DNA from: Methylotenera_A sp046594915 | GTDB lineage: Bacteria; Pseudomonadota; Gammaproteobacteria; Burkholderiales; Methylophilaceae | Reading direction: 5' to 3' | Assembly (NCBI GenBank): GCA_046594915.1 | Contig: JBKJRC010000014.1 | Location: 1 to 64,000, forward strand | DNA: 64,000 nucleotides | Shown: in pieces, positions 8,326-17,085 of the stretch | Layout of the letters: each line of letters starts with the position of its first letter | Position numbering within the stretch: position 1 is the first letter of the stretch | Notes under the pieces: generated by a model | Database searches by the model: none | Told to the model about the DNA's origin: nothing | Seen by the model: the letters and a program-made list of their open reading frames with translations, nothing else | Program-made: the position numbers and the translations under genes

Positions 8326-8880
8326 TTACAGCAAACTGGGCGTTTGCAAACTATGCAGTTTGTAAAAAGCCTGTTGTGATGTTTCAGTTGAATGACGGCG
8401 CAGCCAGCATACTGCGCTTTTTTTTATGCTAAGCGATTGAATACCAAGTGACTGAATACTTAATGACTGAAAATCAGCAATATCGGTTGTGGTTTGCGTT
8501 AATAAATAAGCAACCAATTCGCCCAGCCAAGGTTGATGCCCAACGATTAAGATGTTTTCATTCTGTTGATACGGTGTGAATGCATTTAATACTTCAAATA
8601 AGCTAGCACCTGGTTTTAAAGCGTTTTCTAGCTGAGTTTTATAAGGTAACGCCTGCGCAGTTTGCACGGCACGCAACGCTGGGCTGCTCAATAAAACCGT
8701 GTTTTTTGGCAAATGTACTTCAAGCCAGCGCGCCATGCGCTTTGCCTGATTGCGGCCTTTAGGCGTCAATTGCCGCGCGTTATCTTGTTCGCCAAGTTCA
8801 AAATCTGCTGACGCAGCTTCGGCGTGGCGCCAGATAATAATATTGTCAAACGTAGGGTATAACGCGTCTGCTTTAGTCAT
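8326..8880 (-). CDS. sixA: Phosphohistidine phosphatase SixA-like (histidine phosphatase family)
   Basis: A 184-residue histidine-phosphatase fold. The catalytic motif is WRHAEA near residues 18-23, with the second conserved histidine in IVGHQPWLGELVAYLL near 112. SixA dephosphorylates phosphohistidine domains, but close relatives act on other phosphoesters. It is downstream of ppk on the same strand with a 15-nt gap, so probably in one operon. An oddity is the imperfect repeat FQSLSIQSLGIQSLSIKK near residues 137-154, encoded by three 15-nt tandem units, which lengthens the protein relative to the usual about 160 residues. Confidence 0.82.
   Translation of the reverse strand: MTKADALYPTFDNIIIWRHAEAASADFELGEQDNARQLTPKGRNQAKRMARWLEVHLPKNTVLLSSPALRAVQTAQALPYKTQLENALKPGASLFEVLNAFTPYQQNENILIVGHQPWLGELVAYLLTQTTTDIADFQSLSIQSLGIQSLSIKKSAVCWLRRHSTETSQQAFYKLHSLQTPSLL
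8431..8475 (-). repeat. Three 15-nt tandem repeats inside sixA
   Basis: Three imperfect 15-nt units at 8431-8445, 8446-8460 and 8461-8475 share the core GA(C/T)TGAA. The period is a multiple of three, so they add in-frame QSLSI / QSLGI / QSLSI pentapeptides. They sit in a loop of the predicted fold, away from both catalytic histidines. Confidence 0.7.
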
Positions 8881-8895
8881 TAATTAAGCTGTCAA

Positions 8896-11007
8896 TTATT
8901 GCGCAGTATAGGTTTTTATATGCGCTTTTTGTGTGCTTAGTTTTTTGCTATTAGTGCTATTTTGCTCAGTTTTATTGTCAACATAAAGCTGCTTATACTG
9001 TCCATTTTCGCTCAAAACCCAAGCATCTTCGGTGTCGTCTAAATAAGGCAATAAGCACTCCTGCATCACACGTGTTTGCATCTGCGTATCTAAAATAGGC
9101 CACGCAATTTCTACGCGGCGCGTCATATTACGGCTCATCCAATCGGCGCTGGATAACCACATGCGTTTAGTCGTTTGCCCATTCACACTGTTAATTTCAA
9201 AGTAAAAAATGCGCGAATGCTCTAAAAATCGCCCCACGATTGAGCGGATATGAATGCGGCCGTTTACACCTGGCGCGTCAATGGGCAAAATGCAGGCACC
9301 GCGAATAATTAAATCGATGACCACGCCTTGTTGTGCCGCGCCAATTAATGCTTTTACTAAAACATTATCAGTGAGCGAATTCATTTTTGCGACAATTTTT
9401 GCTTTTCCACCAAATATGCAAACGCGTTTTGCTGCTGAAATTTGACGCAACATAGTGGCTTGTAAATTAAATGGTGCTACTAACAGTCGCCGCATCCGCG
9501 GCAAAGCAATCTGGCTGGTTAAGTGCCTGAATACATATTCTATCTCGCGTGTGAGCGTTAAGTTGCTGGTAAGCATGCAAATATCGGTATACAACTTTGC
9601 AGTATTGGCGTTGTAATTTCCAGTTGAAACATGTGCATAGCGTACTATTCGATTTACTCCTTGGCGCTTACCTTCTTGCCGCATGATTAACAACATTTTT
9701 GCATGCGTTTTTAGCCCAATCATGCCATAGACAATTTGCGCACCAATCGCTTCTAGCGATTCTGCCCAGTTAATATTGGTTTCTTCATCAAATCGCGCTT
9801 TAATTTCCACCACAACCAGCACCTCTTTGCCGCGACGCACCGCTTCTTGCAGTAAATTTAGCATGCGCATATCGCTGCCGGTGCGATAAATCGTTTGGTG
9901 AATTGCTAACACTTTTGGGTCATGCACCGCTTCATGCAAAAACTTAATGACGGCTTCAAAGCTCTCATAGGGCCGATGAATCAATACATCGCCTTGTTTT
10001 AGCTGCGTAAAAAATGATTCATCGGGCTTAAGCTGTTTTGGCCAAACGGGCTTAAATGGCATAAAAGCCAAATCGGCGCCTGTGGCATCAACGCCTTGCG
10101 CTAAACCAGTTAATGAAATTAAGCGACCCAAATTGACAGGGCCTTGCACAGGATAAAGCGATGCTGGCGTTAAATTAAATTCTGCCAGTAAAAAATCGGA
10201 TAGATGTGCGACACAACTTTGCGATACCTCTAAGCGTACCGCCTCGCCAAATGGCCTTTGTGCTAACTCTTGGCGCAAGGCTTTGGGCAAATCACTCATA
10301 TCATCTTCGTCCAAAGCCAAATCTGAATGGCGCGTTACCCTGAATTGCGAATAACTTAATATCGTTTTACTCCCGAATAAATCCGGCAAATGTGCGGCAA
10401 TAATACTGGTTAAGGTCACAAACTTTTGCTGCGTTCCACCGTTATTAGGCAGTTGAATCACTCTAGGCAATACACGCGGCACGCGGATAATATTGATACG
10501 CTGTGCGCCGTCAGGCTTGTCTGGTGCTAGCTCTACAATAAAATGCAGCGCTTTGCTGGCTACTAATGGAAAAGGATGCGAGCGGTCTAGCGCAATTGGC
10601 AATAGCAACGGTTTAACATTATCTTCAAAATACTTAGCCACCCACTTTTTTTGCAGTTCTGAGCGTTCGTGCCCAGCAATAATATCCACGCCCGATTGTT
10701 TTAATGCCGGCATTAACTCATCATTAAAAACGGCATATTGGCGGTTGATAATCGCGTGCGCTTTTTCTGAAACCGCATTAAAGCTATAAATCGATACTTC
10801 ACCTTTTTTAAGATTGCGCTGCATAGCATCTAGTTGCGCTTCCATACGCACTTCAAAAAACTCATCTAAATTAGAGGCCACAATACATAAAAACTTTAAG
10901 CGCTCTAACAGTGGGTAATCTTGGCGTTGCGCCAACGATAAAACACGTTCGTTAAAACTTAAAATACTTAAATCGCGATCTAATAGTTGGGTTGCATTCG
11001 TTGTCAT
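8896..11007 (-). CDS. ppk1: Polyphosphate kinase 1
   Basis: A 703-residue PPK1, which polymerises the gamma-phosphate of ATP into polyphosphate. It opens with DRDLSILSFNERVLSLA, typical of the N domain. The phospholipase-D-like catalytic core has histidines in YAHVSTGNYN (His459) and GRFLEHSRIFYF (His597), equivalent to E. coli His435 and His592. The Ser/Lys/Thr-rich tail after about residue 675 is not conserved. It leads a likely ppk-sixA operon. Two CTGTCAT-like half-sites 22 nt apart precede it (see the regulatory entry). Confidence 0.95.
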   Translation of the reverse strand: MTTNATQLLDRDLSILSFNERVLSLAQRQDYPLLERLKFLCIVASNLDEFFEVRMEAQLDAMQRNLKKGEVSIYSFNAVSEKAHAIINRQYAVFNDELMPALKQSGVDIIAGHERSELQKKWVAKYFEDNVKPLLLPIALDRSHPFPLVASKALHFIVELAPDKPDGAQRINIIRVPRVLPRVIQLPNNGGTQQKFVTLTSIIAAHLPDLFGSKTILSYSQFRVTRHSDLALDEDDMSDLPKALRQELAQRPFGEAVRLEVSQSCVAHLSDFLLAEFNLTPASLYPVQGPVNLGRLISLTGLAQGVDATGADLAFMPFKPVWPKQLKPDESFFTQLKQGDVLIHRPYESFEAVIKFLHEAVHDPKVLAIHQTIYRTGSDMRMLNLLQEAVRRGKEVLVVVEIKARFDEETNINWAESLEAIGAQIVYGMIGLKTHAKMLLIMRQEGKRQGVNRIVRYAHVSTGNYNANTAKLYTDICMLTSNLTLTREIEYVFRHLTSQIALPRMRRLLVAPFNLQATMLRQISAAKRVCIFGGKAKIVAKMNSLTDNVLVKALIGAAQQGVVIDLIIRGACILPIDAPGVNGRIHIRSIVGRFLEHSRIFYFEINSVNGQTTKRMWLSSADWMSRNMTRRVEIAWPILDTQMQTRVMQECLLPYLDDTEDAWVLSENGQYKQLYVDNKTEQNSTNSKKLSTQKAHIKTYTAQ

Positions 11008-11020
11008 AAGCGATTATCTT

Positions 11021-11049
11021 ATGACAGATTTCCTGCTTTAATATGACAT
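11021..11049 (-). promoter_or_regulatory. Possible weak Pho-box half-sites before ppk
   Basis: The minus strand has ATGTCAT (11049-11043) and CTGTCAT (11027-11021), exactly 22 nt apart, or two 11-nt PhoB periods. The middle unit is degenerate. The second unit lies only 13 nt from the start codon, which is unfavourable for a normal -10 placement, so confidence is low. Confidence 0.35.
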
Positions 11050-11089
11050 TTTTGTGAAATATGCTTGGTAACGGTCAAAATCAGACTAT

Positions 11090-12670
11090 TTAAAGATTAT
11101 CTAGATGCATTAGTAAATGCGCAGCCTGCATTTGAATGGCTTTTCTTTCTGCTTGGTCAAATCTATCGACATTTTTAGCCATTAGAGCGGTACGCGGATT
11201 GTGCGCAAAAGTAGCGTAATGTTTGATTAAAAAATGCCAGTAAAGTGTGGTTGTGGGGCAAGCATTTTCACCTGTTTTCAGCTCTGGTTTATACTTGCAG
11301 CTGCTGCAATAATTGCTCATGCGCTTAATATAGGCGCCACTTGCCACATAAGGCTTGCTGGTAAAACGCCCGCCGTTCGCGTACAAAGCCATGCCTGCCA
11401 CATTCGGCAATTCCACCCACTCTACCGCATCTACATACACCGCCAAATACCAAGCTTCCACTTCGCGTGGATTTAATTCCGCCAAAATACCAAACATACC
11501 CGTGACCATTAAGCGCTGAATATGGTGCGCATAGCCATATTTAAACGTATCGCCAATTGTTTGGCGCATACAATTCATCTGCGTTTTGCCAGACCAATAC
11601 CAACTTGGTAACTTACGCTGATGATTGTAATGATTACTTTGCGCCATTTGCGGCATATCCAACCAATACACGCCGCGAATAAATTCACGCCAACCCAAAA
11701 TCTGCCGAATAAAGCCTTCTACGCTAGCCAAAGGTAAAGCATTAGGCTGCAATTGATTTTCTTTATAAGCGGTCACGGCCGCGTCAATCACTTCGCGCGG
11801 ATTTAATAATTTTAAATTAAGCGATGTAGACAATAACGAATGCCATAAATAAGGGCTTGGTGATTGTTCCATGCTAGTAGAGTGAATGTGTTGCCACATG
11901 GCATCTTGATGCTCGCCAAAACCAGCTAATTTATTGGCAATGAAATGATGTAAAAATTGTAAGGCTTGCTCACGCGAAATGGGCCAAATAAAATGGTTAA
12001 GTGAGCCAGGATGATCTGGGAAATGCTGCTCAACCAAATCCATCACTTCTTGGGTAATCTGATCAATAGTCACCTGTGGCGCAGTAGGTAAGTTTTGCGG
12101 TCCCGCTTTGCCAAAGGTTTTACGGTTTTCTGCATCGTAATTCCAAGCACCACCAACTGGCTTGCCACCTTGCATCAATATGTCATATTTATGGCGCATT
12201 TTGCGGTAAAAAAATTCCATACGCAGTTGCTTACCGCCCGCAGCCCAATGCTTGAAATCTGCCTTAGAACACATAAAATGCGTGTCATCACGAATCACTA
12301 ATGGCGTGTGCGTTTCTTTGCAAAGCGCAATTAAATCTTGTTCAAGTCGATATTCGCCAGGCTCACAAATAATGATTTTTGATGGTTTTAGCGCGTTAAT
12401 ATAATGCGCCCAAGCGGCTTTTAAACTGGGGAAATCATGTTCACCTAGCTTGAGATAAATTGGCATCATCTGTTGATTTTTAAGCCGCTGTGCAAAATGG
12501 CGCATGGCAGATAAAAACAGCACAATACGCGCTTTATGGCTCCACACATGGGTGGCCTCACCACGCGCTTCCACCATTAAAACCGCATCTTGTTCCGCAT
12601 CAAAATCTTCTAATGCAGGGTTATCAAGATTAAGCTGATCGCCCACAATAAGGACTAAATGGCGCGTCAT
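11090..12670 (-). CDS. Fe-S cryptochrome / (6-4) photolyase family protein (PhrB/CryB-like)
   Basis: 526 residues from the ATG at 12670 (MTRHLVLIVGDQLNLDNPAL). The longer in-frame reading upstream is explained by the overlapping DUF2256 gene. The N-terminal domain is Rossmann-like and the C-terminal domain is the FAD-binding helical region. Four cysteines, Cys367, Cys455, Cys458 and Cys471, have spacings 88, 3 and 13. These are the same as the [4Fe-4S] ligands Cys350/438/441/454 of Agrobacterium PhrB. The product should therefore be an Fe-S bacterial cryptochrome/photolyase that repairs (6-4) photoproducts or senses light. It overlaps the upstream stop codon by ATGA, implying translational coupling. 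Confidence 0.88.
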   Translation of the reverse strand: MTRHLVLIVGDQLNLDNPALEDFDAEQDAVLMVEARGEATHVWSHKARIVLFLSAMRHFAQRLKNQQMMPIYLKLGEHDFPSLKAAWAHYINALKPSKIIICEPGEYRLEQDLIALCKETHTPLVIRDDTHFMCSKADFKHWAAGGKQLRMEFFYRKMRHKYDILMQGGKPVGGAWNYDAENRKTFGKAGPQNLPTAPQVTIDQITQEVMDLVEQHFPDHPGSLNHFIWPISREQALQFLHHFIANKLAGFGEHQDAMWQHIHSTSMEQSPSPYLWHSLLSTSLNLKLLNPREVIDAAVTAYKENQLQPNALPLASVEGFIRQILGWREFIRGVYWLDMPQMAQSNHYNHQRKLPSWYWSGKTQMNCMRQTIGDTFKYGYAHHIQRLMVTGMFGILAELNPREVEAWYLAVYVDAVEWVELPNVAGMALYANGGRFTSKPYVASGAYIKRMSNYCSSCKYKPELKTGENACPTTTLYWHFLIKHYATFAHNPRTALMAKNVDRFDQAERKAIQMQAAHLLMHLDNL

Positions 12671-12822
12671 ATTTTTGCTTGACGGCATTTTTCTGAGCAA
12701 TATTTCACTTCTTGCCAGTTTTTTTCCCAAGCTTTGCGCCAAGTCATTTCGCGCCCACACACAACGCAAGGCTTGCTGGGTAGATTACTTTTGTTACCTT
12801 TAAATGATAAATTTTGGCGCAT
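12667..12822 (-). CDS. DUF2256 zinc-ribbon small protein (51 aa)
   Basis: A 51-residue ORF starting MRQNLSFKGNKSNLPSKP. It carries Cys-x2-Cys (CVVCGREM) and Cys-x4-Cys (CSEKC), separated by the Trp-rich stretch TWRKAWEKNWQEVKY. This is the DUF2256 signature, a small putative zinc-binding protein commonly found beside photolyase-related genes. Its TGA overlaps the ATG of the cryptochrome gene (ATGA). The function is unknown. The pairing suggests a role with the flavoprotein, for example as an assembly factor, but that is inference. Confidence 0.85.
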   Translation of the reverse strand: MRQNLSFKGNKSNLPSKPCVVCGREMTWRKAWEKNWQEVKYCSEKCRQAKI

Positions 12823-12878
12823 AAATCAAAGACTGGCGGTGAGATACGAGGTTCAAGTAGAAGCTGAACTAAACTTAA

Positions 12879-13655
12879 TTAAATTAAAACTTTGTTAATC
12901 GCCAGTTGCGCTGCGGTGAACCCAAAAGGTGCTGTCACGCAAACGCTAGAGCCATAACCCGCACAGTTTAATCCGGTAATTGCACCAACCCCAACTTCAC
13001 AAGACAATTCTGGCTTAGTCGTATGCTCATCAGAATACACACAATTAATGTCAAATTTTGCTGATTTTTTAGTGTTAACTACTTTAGGAAAACCATAATC
13101 ACGGCGCAATTGATTACGCACTTTAGATAATAATCTGTCATTTGTTACCTGTGCTAAATCAGCGACTTGAATGCGCGTTGGGTCTAATCGCCCGCCTGCA
13201 CTGCCCGCCATAATCAATGGAGTTTGCTGACGTTTGCAAAAATCTGCCAAGGCGATTTTAGCTTGCGCATCATCAATGCAATCTACAATAACATCGCATT
13301 TAAAACTCAGCACGCTGGCAATATTTTCTGCCGTAATAAAATCTTCAATTTCGTGCACTTTGCATATGGGATTAATCCTTAAAATCCGTTCGTGCATGGC
13401 GGTCACTTTGGCTTGTCCAAACGCGCCATCTACTGCATGCAATTGGCGATTTACATTGCTTTCGGCGATATTATCCAAATCAACCAAAGTGATATTGCCG
13501 ATAGCATTGCGTGCTAATGCCTCTGCCGCCCAACTCCCCACGCCGCCTATGCCAATGACCACTATATGCGCGGCTTGTAGCTTGCTTAAACCCACATCGC
13601 CATACAAACGCCTTACGCCACCAAAACGGCGCTCAAAATCTGGCGCATCGGTCAT
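12879..13655 (-). CDS. tcdA: tRNA threonylcarbamoyladenosine dehydratase
   Basis: A 258-residue E1-like ThiF/MoeB-family enzyme. The nucleotide-binding motif is VVIGIGGVGSWAAEALAR near residues 31-48, followed by the NITLVDLDNIAESNVNRQ block. Known TcdA (CsdL) uses ATP to cyclise t6A37 in tRNA to ct6A. It overlaps the acpS stop codon by ATGA and closes the lepA-to-tcdA gene cluster. Confidence 0.9.
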   Translation of the reverse strand: MTDAPDFERRFGGVRRLYGDVGLSKLQAAHIVVIGIGGVGSWAAEALARNAIGNITLVDLDNIAESNVNRQLHAVDGAFGQAKVTAMHERILRINPICKVHEIEDFITAENIASVLSFKCDVIVDCIDDAQAKIALADFCKRQQTPLIMAGSAGGRLDPTRIQVADLAQVTNDRLLSKVRNQLRRDYGFPKVVNTKKSAKFDINCVYSDEHTTKPELSCEVGVGAITGLNCAGYGSSVCVTAPFGFTAAQLAINKVLI

Positions 13656-14029
13656 TGTTCTAATATCACAAATGCAGCGGCTAAGTTTTTTTCGTCACTA
13701 ATACTGATATGCGTTTGTGTGATATTTTTTGTGATCAAAAAAGCTTGCAAATCTTTAGCCAAAACCAATATCGGCTTGCCTAAATCATCATGAGAAACCG
13801 CAATATTTTGAAAAGTGGCTGGTGCGCGTAAACCCGTGCCCAAAGCTTTTGAAAAAGCCTCTTTTGCCGCAAAACGTTTGGCTAAAAAGCGTGGCTTGAT
13901 GTGTGATTGTTGGTAGCTGGCGAACTCACTTTCCGCTAAAATTCGTCTGGCAAAATCATCACCAAACTGCGCAATAGACGCTTCAATTCTGCTGACTTCT
14001 ACAATATCGGTACCAATGCCAAAAATCAT
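13652..14029 (-). CDS. acpS: Holo-[acyl-carrier-protein] synthase
   Basis: A 125-residue AcpS. It opens IFGIGTDIVEVSRIE, with the Mg-binding Asp in GTDIV, and has FLAKRFAAKEAFSKALGTG near residues 48-66. It transfers 4'-phosphopantetheine from CoA to apo-ACP. It lies 6 nt after pdxJ and overlaps tcdA by 4 nt, so the three are co-translated. A pdxJ-acpS order is common in proteobacteria. Confidence 0.95.
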   Translation of the reverse strand: MIFGIGTDIVEVSRIEASIAQFGDDFARRILAESEFASYQQSHIKPRFLAKRFAAKEAFSKALGTGLRAPATFQNIAVSHDDLGKPILVLAKDLQAFLITKNITQTHISISDEKNLAAAFVILEQ

Positions 14030-14035
14030 TATTTG

Positions 14036-14764
14036 CTACGCTGGCGCGGATTCTTTCATTAACGCCTTCATCTCTCTTACCGCATTATCCCAACCGACGA
14101 AAATCGCATGCGCCACAATGGCATGGCCAATATTAAGTTCTTCTAAACCTTCGATTTCGGCGATTTCATGCACATTGTGATAATGCAAACCATGCCCCGC
14201 ATTCACAATTAAACCCAGCTTTTTGGCATGTGCAACCGCCTGTTTAATACGCGCCAATTCCACTGCCTTTGCTGATTCCGTTTCGGCATCGGCAAACGTA
14301 CCTGTATGCAATTCGATCACTGCTGCGCACATTTGTTTGGCAGCATCAATCTGCGCAATATCTGGCCCAATAAACAATGAAACGCGAATGCCATGTGCAG
14401 TTAATTTTTCACAGGCCGCTTTTACTTTATCAAAATGCATCACCACATCCAGCCCGCCTTCTGTGGTGCGTTCTTCGCGCCGTTCTGGCACTAAACACAC
14501 ATCCTGCGGTTTCACTTGGCAAGCAATACCTATCATCTCATCAGTCACGGCCACTTCTAAATTCATCTTGGTTTGCAGTAACGGGCGCAAGGCGAAAATA
14601 TCTGCATCTTGCATATGTCGTCTATCTTCGCGCAAATGCAGCGTAATGCTATCTGCACCCGCCTGTTCTGCGCGCAAAGCGGCTTGCACTACGCTGGGAT
14701 ATTTAGTGCCACGCGCTTGGCGAATCGTAGCAACGTGGTCGATATTCACACCTAATTTTATCAT
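14036..14764 (-). CDS. pdxJ: Pyridoxine 5'-phosphate synthase
   Basis: A 242-residue TIM-barrel enzyme, the usual PdxJ length. It starts IKLGVNIDHVATIRQARGT and includes SITLHLREDRRHMQD near residue 40, LVPERREERTTEGGLDV near 93, and the C-terminal NAGHGLHYHNV. It condenses 1-deoxy-xylulose-5-phosphate with 3-amino-2-oxopropyl phosphate to form pyridoxine phosphate. It sits 34 nt after recO in the operon. Confidence 0.96.
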   Translation of the reverse strand: MIKLGVNIDHVATIRQARGTKYPSVVQAALRAEQAGADSITLHLREDRRHMQDADIFALRPLLQTKMNLEVAVTDEMIGIACQVKPQDVCLVPERREERTTEGGLDVVMHFDKVKAACEKLTAHGIRVSLFIGPDIAQIDAAKQMCAAVIELHTGTFADAETESAKAVELARIKQAVAHAKKLGLIVNAGHGLHYHNVHEIAEIEGLEELNIGHAIVAHAIFVGWDNAVREMKALMKESAPA

Positions 14765-14798
14765 GTTTTAATTTCTATTATAAAATCACAAAAATCAT

Positions 14799-15560
14799 TT
14801 ATAAAGCCTGTAAGTCTATTAATAACTGCCTTGTATGCAAGGGCTTATCGCCTAAATAATGTGCTAATAAATAACGCATCAATTGTTTACTCTGATTCTG
14901 CGTTTGCGCTTCTGCGTAATCATCGTTAGCCATGTTAAGCAAAGTTAGGCCACTTAATTGTACGCCATTTTTAGTGGCGTTTAATTCACATGCGCCATAC
15001 TCTGCTTCATAGCGATAGCTTTTATGTGCGGAAATATCAGTATCGTTTTCATCCGTCAACAAAGGAACGGCATAACCCATTTCTTGCAATAGCTTGAGTT
15101 CAAAGCGGCGCAGTGTGATGGCTAAGTTTTTGCTATTGGCCATGTTTTTGCCGTTGATCAAGCCTTGTTCGCTTGCCAACATTTTTAGCGTGGCGGCATA
15201 ATACTCAAACAAGCTTTCGTGCGCATCTTCGCGTGGCAATAAACGCAATAAAAGCTCGTTCATATAAAAACCACACATTAAGGCTTCGCCTCTAATTAGG
15301 GTTAAACCTGCATGCCAATCTAGGCTATGCAAGGTTTTAAGCTCATTTTTGCCCGACCACGCACCAGAAAGCAACTGAAACGATTGCAACATGCCACGCA
15401 TAGCAGAATGCGGTCTGCGCGCGCCTTTTGCCACGGCAGCGATACGTCCGAACTGCTGACTGAATAACTCTACTACCAAGCTGGTTTCTTTGAATGGATA
15501 CGTATGCAACACATACACAGGCTGATTGTCATGCTTATACGGATTAACGGATGCGACCAA
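14799..15560 (-). CDS. recO: DNA repair protein RecO
   Basis: A 253-residue RecO: an N-terminal OB fold (PVYVLHTYPFKETSLVVELFS, then GRIAAVAKGARRPHS) and a helical C-terminal domain. It lacks the Cys zinc-finger of some homologues. It mediates RecFOR loading of RecA. There is no nearby ATG. The likely start is TTG at 15560, two nt after the stop of the upstream 159-aa gene, with translation probably coupled to that gene. Confidence 0.9.
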   Translation of the reverse strand: MVASVNPYKHDNQPVYVLHTYPFKETSLVVELFSQQFGRIAAVAKGARRPHSAMRGMLQSFQLLSGAWSGKNELKTLHSLDWHAGLTLIRGEALMCGFYMNELLLRLLPREDAHESLFEYYAATLKMLASEQGLINGKNMANSKNLAITLRRFELKLLQEMGYAVPLLTDENDTDISAHKSYRYEAEYGACELNATKNGVQLSGLTLLNMANDDYAEAQTQNQSKQLMRYLLAHYLGDKPLHTRQLLIDLQAL

Positions 15561-15562
15561 AG

Positions 15563-16042
15563 TTAACGCTCTAATTGGCTTAAACTTTTTAGTACTTCAT
15601 CTTCGGCCTTTTGTATTAACAACGGTATTAACATATCAAAGCCAGAAAATAAAATCATGGCATATTGGGTTTCAGTTTCTGCATGCAAAGGCGTAAATTT
15701 ACCAAAACCATATCTTGAATTGCGCATTAACTGCCAAGCGCCTTTGGGTTCGCCATATTCGGGTTTGTCAAAATGCTGTTTAATCGCTTCGGTGGAGATG
15801 CTTTTTAACGGATAATCACCATTATCGGCCAAAATAACCCAGCCCATTTCACCATCTTTGTTGGTATTTTTTAGCTGATATAAATACCAATCGCCATTGT
15901 GATTAGCATCATCTTCATACACCAAATTGAACACATTATTAATGCTGCCAGTTTTGCGGTTAATCGCACAATAAATCCCCGCGTCATCCAGCGTAATCGG
16001 TTTGCCATAAATGGGCAGATTAAAAACATTGTGTTCAGACAT
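15563..16042 (-). CDS. Protein of unknown function between era and recO
   Basis: 159 residues from the ATG at 16042, which has AAGG about 9 nt upstream. The ATG is preferred over the in-frame TTG two codons earlier. I do not recognise a family. Visible features are an opening HNVFNLPIYGKPITLDDAGI, several Trp/Tyr-rich beta-like segments (GDWYLYQLKNTN, GAWQLMRNSRYGFGKF) and no signal peptide or membrane segment. It is translationally adjacent to recO (2 nt) and 85 nt downstream of era. A nucleic-acid-related housekeeping role is possible but unproven. Confidence 0.75.
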   Translation of the reverse strand: MSEHNVFNLPIYGKPITLDDAGIYCAINRKTGSINNVFNLVYEDDANHNGDWYLYQLKNTNKDGEMGWVILADNGDYPLKSISTEAIKQHFDKPEYGEPKGAWQLMRNSRYGFGKFTPLHAETETQYAMILFSGFDMLIPLLIQKAEDEVLKSLSQLER

Positions 16043-16127
16043 CGCCAAACCTTAAATTAAATCACTCACTTAATCAAACACTTAAGTCAAAAAAGCGAAT
16101 CTAGTAAAGCCATTTAGTAAAGCTATT

Positions 16128-17033
16128 TTAATAGCCTAAGCTTTTTAACGCTCTTTCGTCATCGGCCCAGCCACCTTTTACTTTGACCCAGGTTTCCAAA
16201 TACACTTTGCTACCAAATAATTTTTCCATGTCCTGACGCGCTTCGGTGGATATTTGTTTCATTTTTTCGCCATTTTTACCAATTAACATCGGTTTTTGGC
16301 TGTCTTTATCCACAATAATCGCGGCAAAAATGCGGCGTAAATTGTTTACTGTTTCAAACTTTTCAATTTCTACGGTCACTGCATACGGAATTTCATCGCC
16401 TAATAATCGGAATATTTTTTCGCGAATCAGTTCCGCCGCCAAAAAGCGTTCATTTTTATCGGTTAATTCATCTTCACCGTAAATCGCGGCTTGCTCTGGC
16501 AAATATTGGCGCGTGGTTTCCAGCAATGTATCTAAATGCAGGCTTTTTTTCGCGCTGACAGGAATAATGCCCACAAACGGGTGCAGCAAATCAAAATCTT
16601 GAATTAGCGGCAACAAGTTATTTTTATCACCCATCAAATCGGCTTTATTCACCACCAATAATACGGGCTTATCAGTTGGCAATAAACTTAATACTTTTTT
16701 ATCCGCCTCGCCCAATTTCATCGGCTCTATCACAAAGAGCACCACATCGACTTCGGTTAACACTTGCGTCACAGTTTTGTTCAAGCCCTTATTGAGCGCA
16801 TTGAGATGCTTCTGCTGAAAACCAGGCGTATCCACAAACAAAAACTGCGTGTCATCTGTGGTGTGAATACCCAACAAACGATGGCGCGTAGTTTGGGCTT
16901 TGCGCGAGGTAATCGCTAATTTCATGCCCAAAATATGGTTAAGTAATGTCGATTTACCCACATTGGGGCGGCCAACTATCGCCACAGTACCGCAGCGATA
17001 TGGGCGATTACCTAAGTTTAAATCTTGTGTCAT
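16128..17033 (-). CDS. era: GTPase Era
   Basis: 301 residues. The G motifs are G1 GRPNVGKST near residue 21, the switch II DTPGF near 68 and NKAD near 128. A C-terminal KH domain follows, with MLIGKNGEKMKQISTEARQDM. Era binds 16S rRNA 3' ends and acts in 30S subunit maturation at the inner membrane. It follows rnc in the conserved lepB-rnc-era arrangement. No anomalies are seen. Confidence 0.97.
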   Translation of the reverse strand: MTQDLNLGNRPYRCGTVAIVGRPNVGKSTLLNHILGMKLAITSRKAQTTRHRLLGIHTTDDTQFLFVDTPGFQQKHLNALNKGLNKTVTQVLTEVDVVLFVIEPMKLGEADKKVLSLLPTDKPVLLVVNKADLMGDKNNLLPLIQDFDLLHPFVGIIPVSAKKSLHLDTLLETTRQYLPEQAAIYGEDELTDKNERFLAAELIREKIFRLLGDEIPYAVTVEIEKFETVNNLRRIFAAIIVDKDSQKPMLIGKNGEKMKQISTEARQDMEKLFGSKVYLETWVKVKGGWADDERALKSLGY

Positions 17034-17085
17034 GTATTCGTTTCTGTTTAACAGCTTTTATGTTTATATGAAGTTGAAGGCTTTA

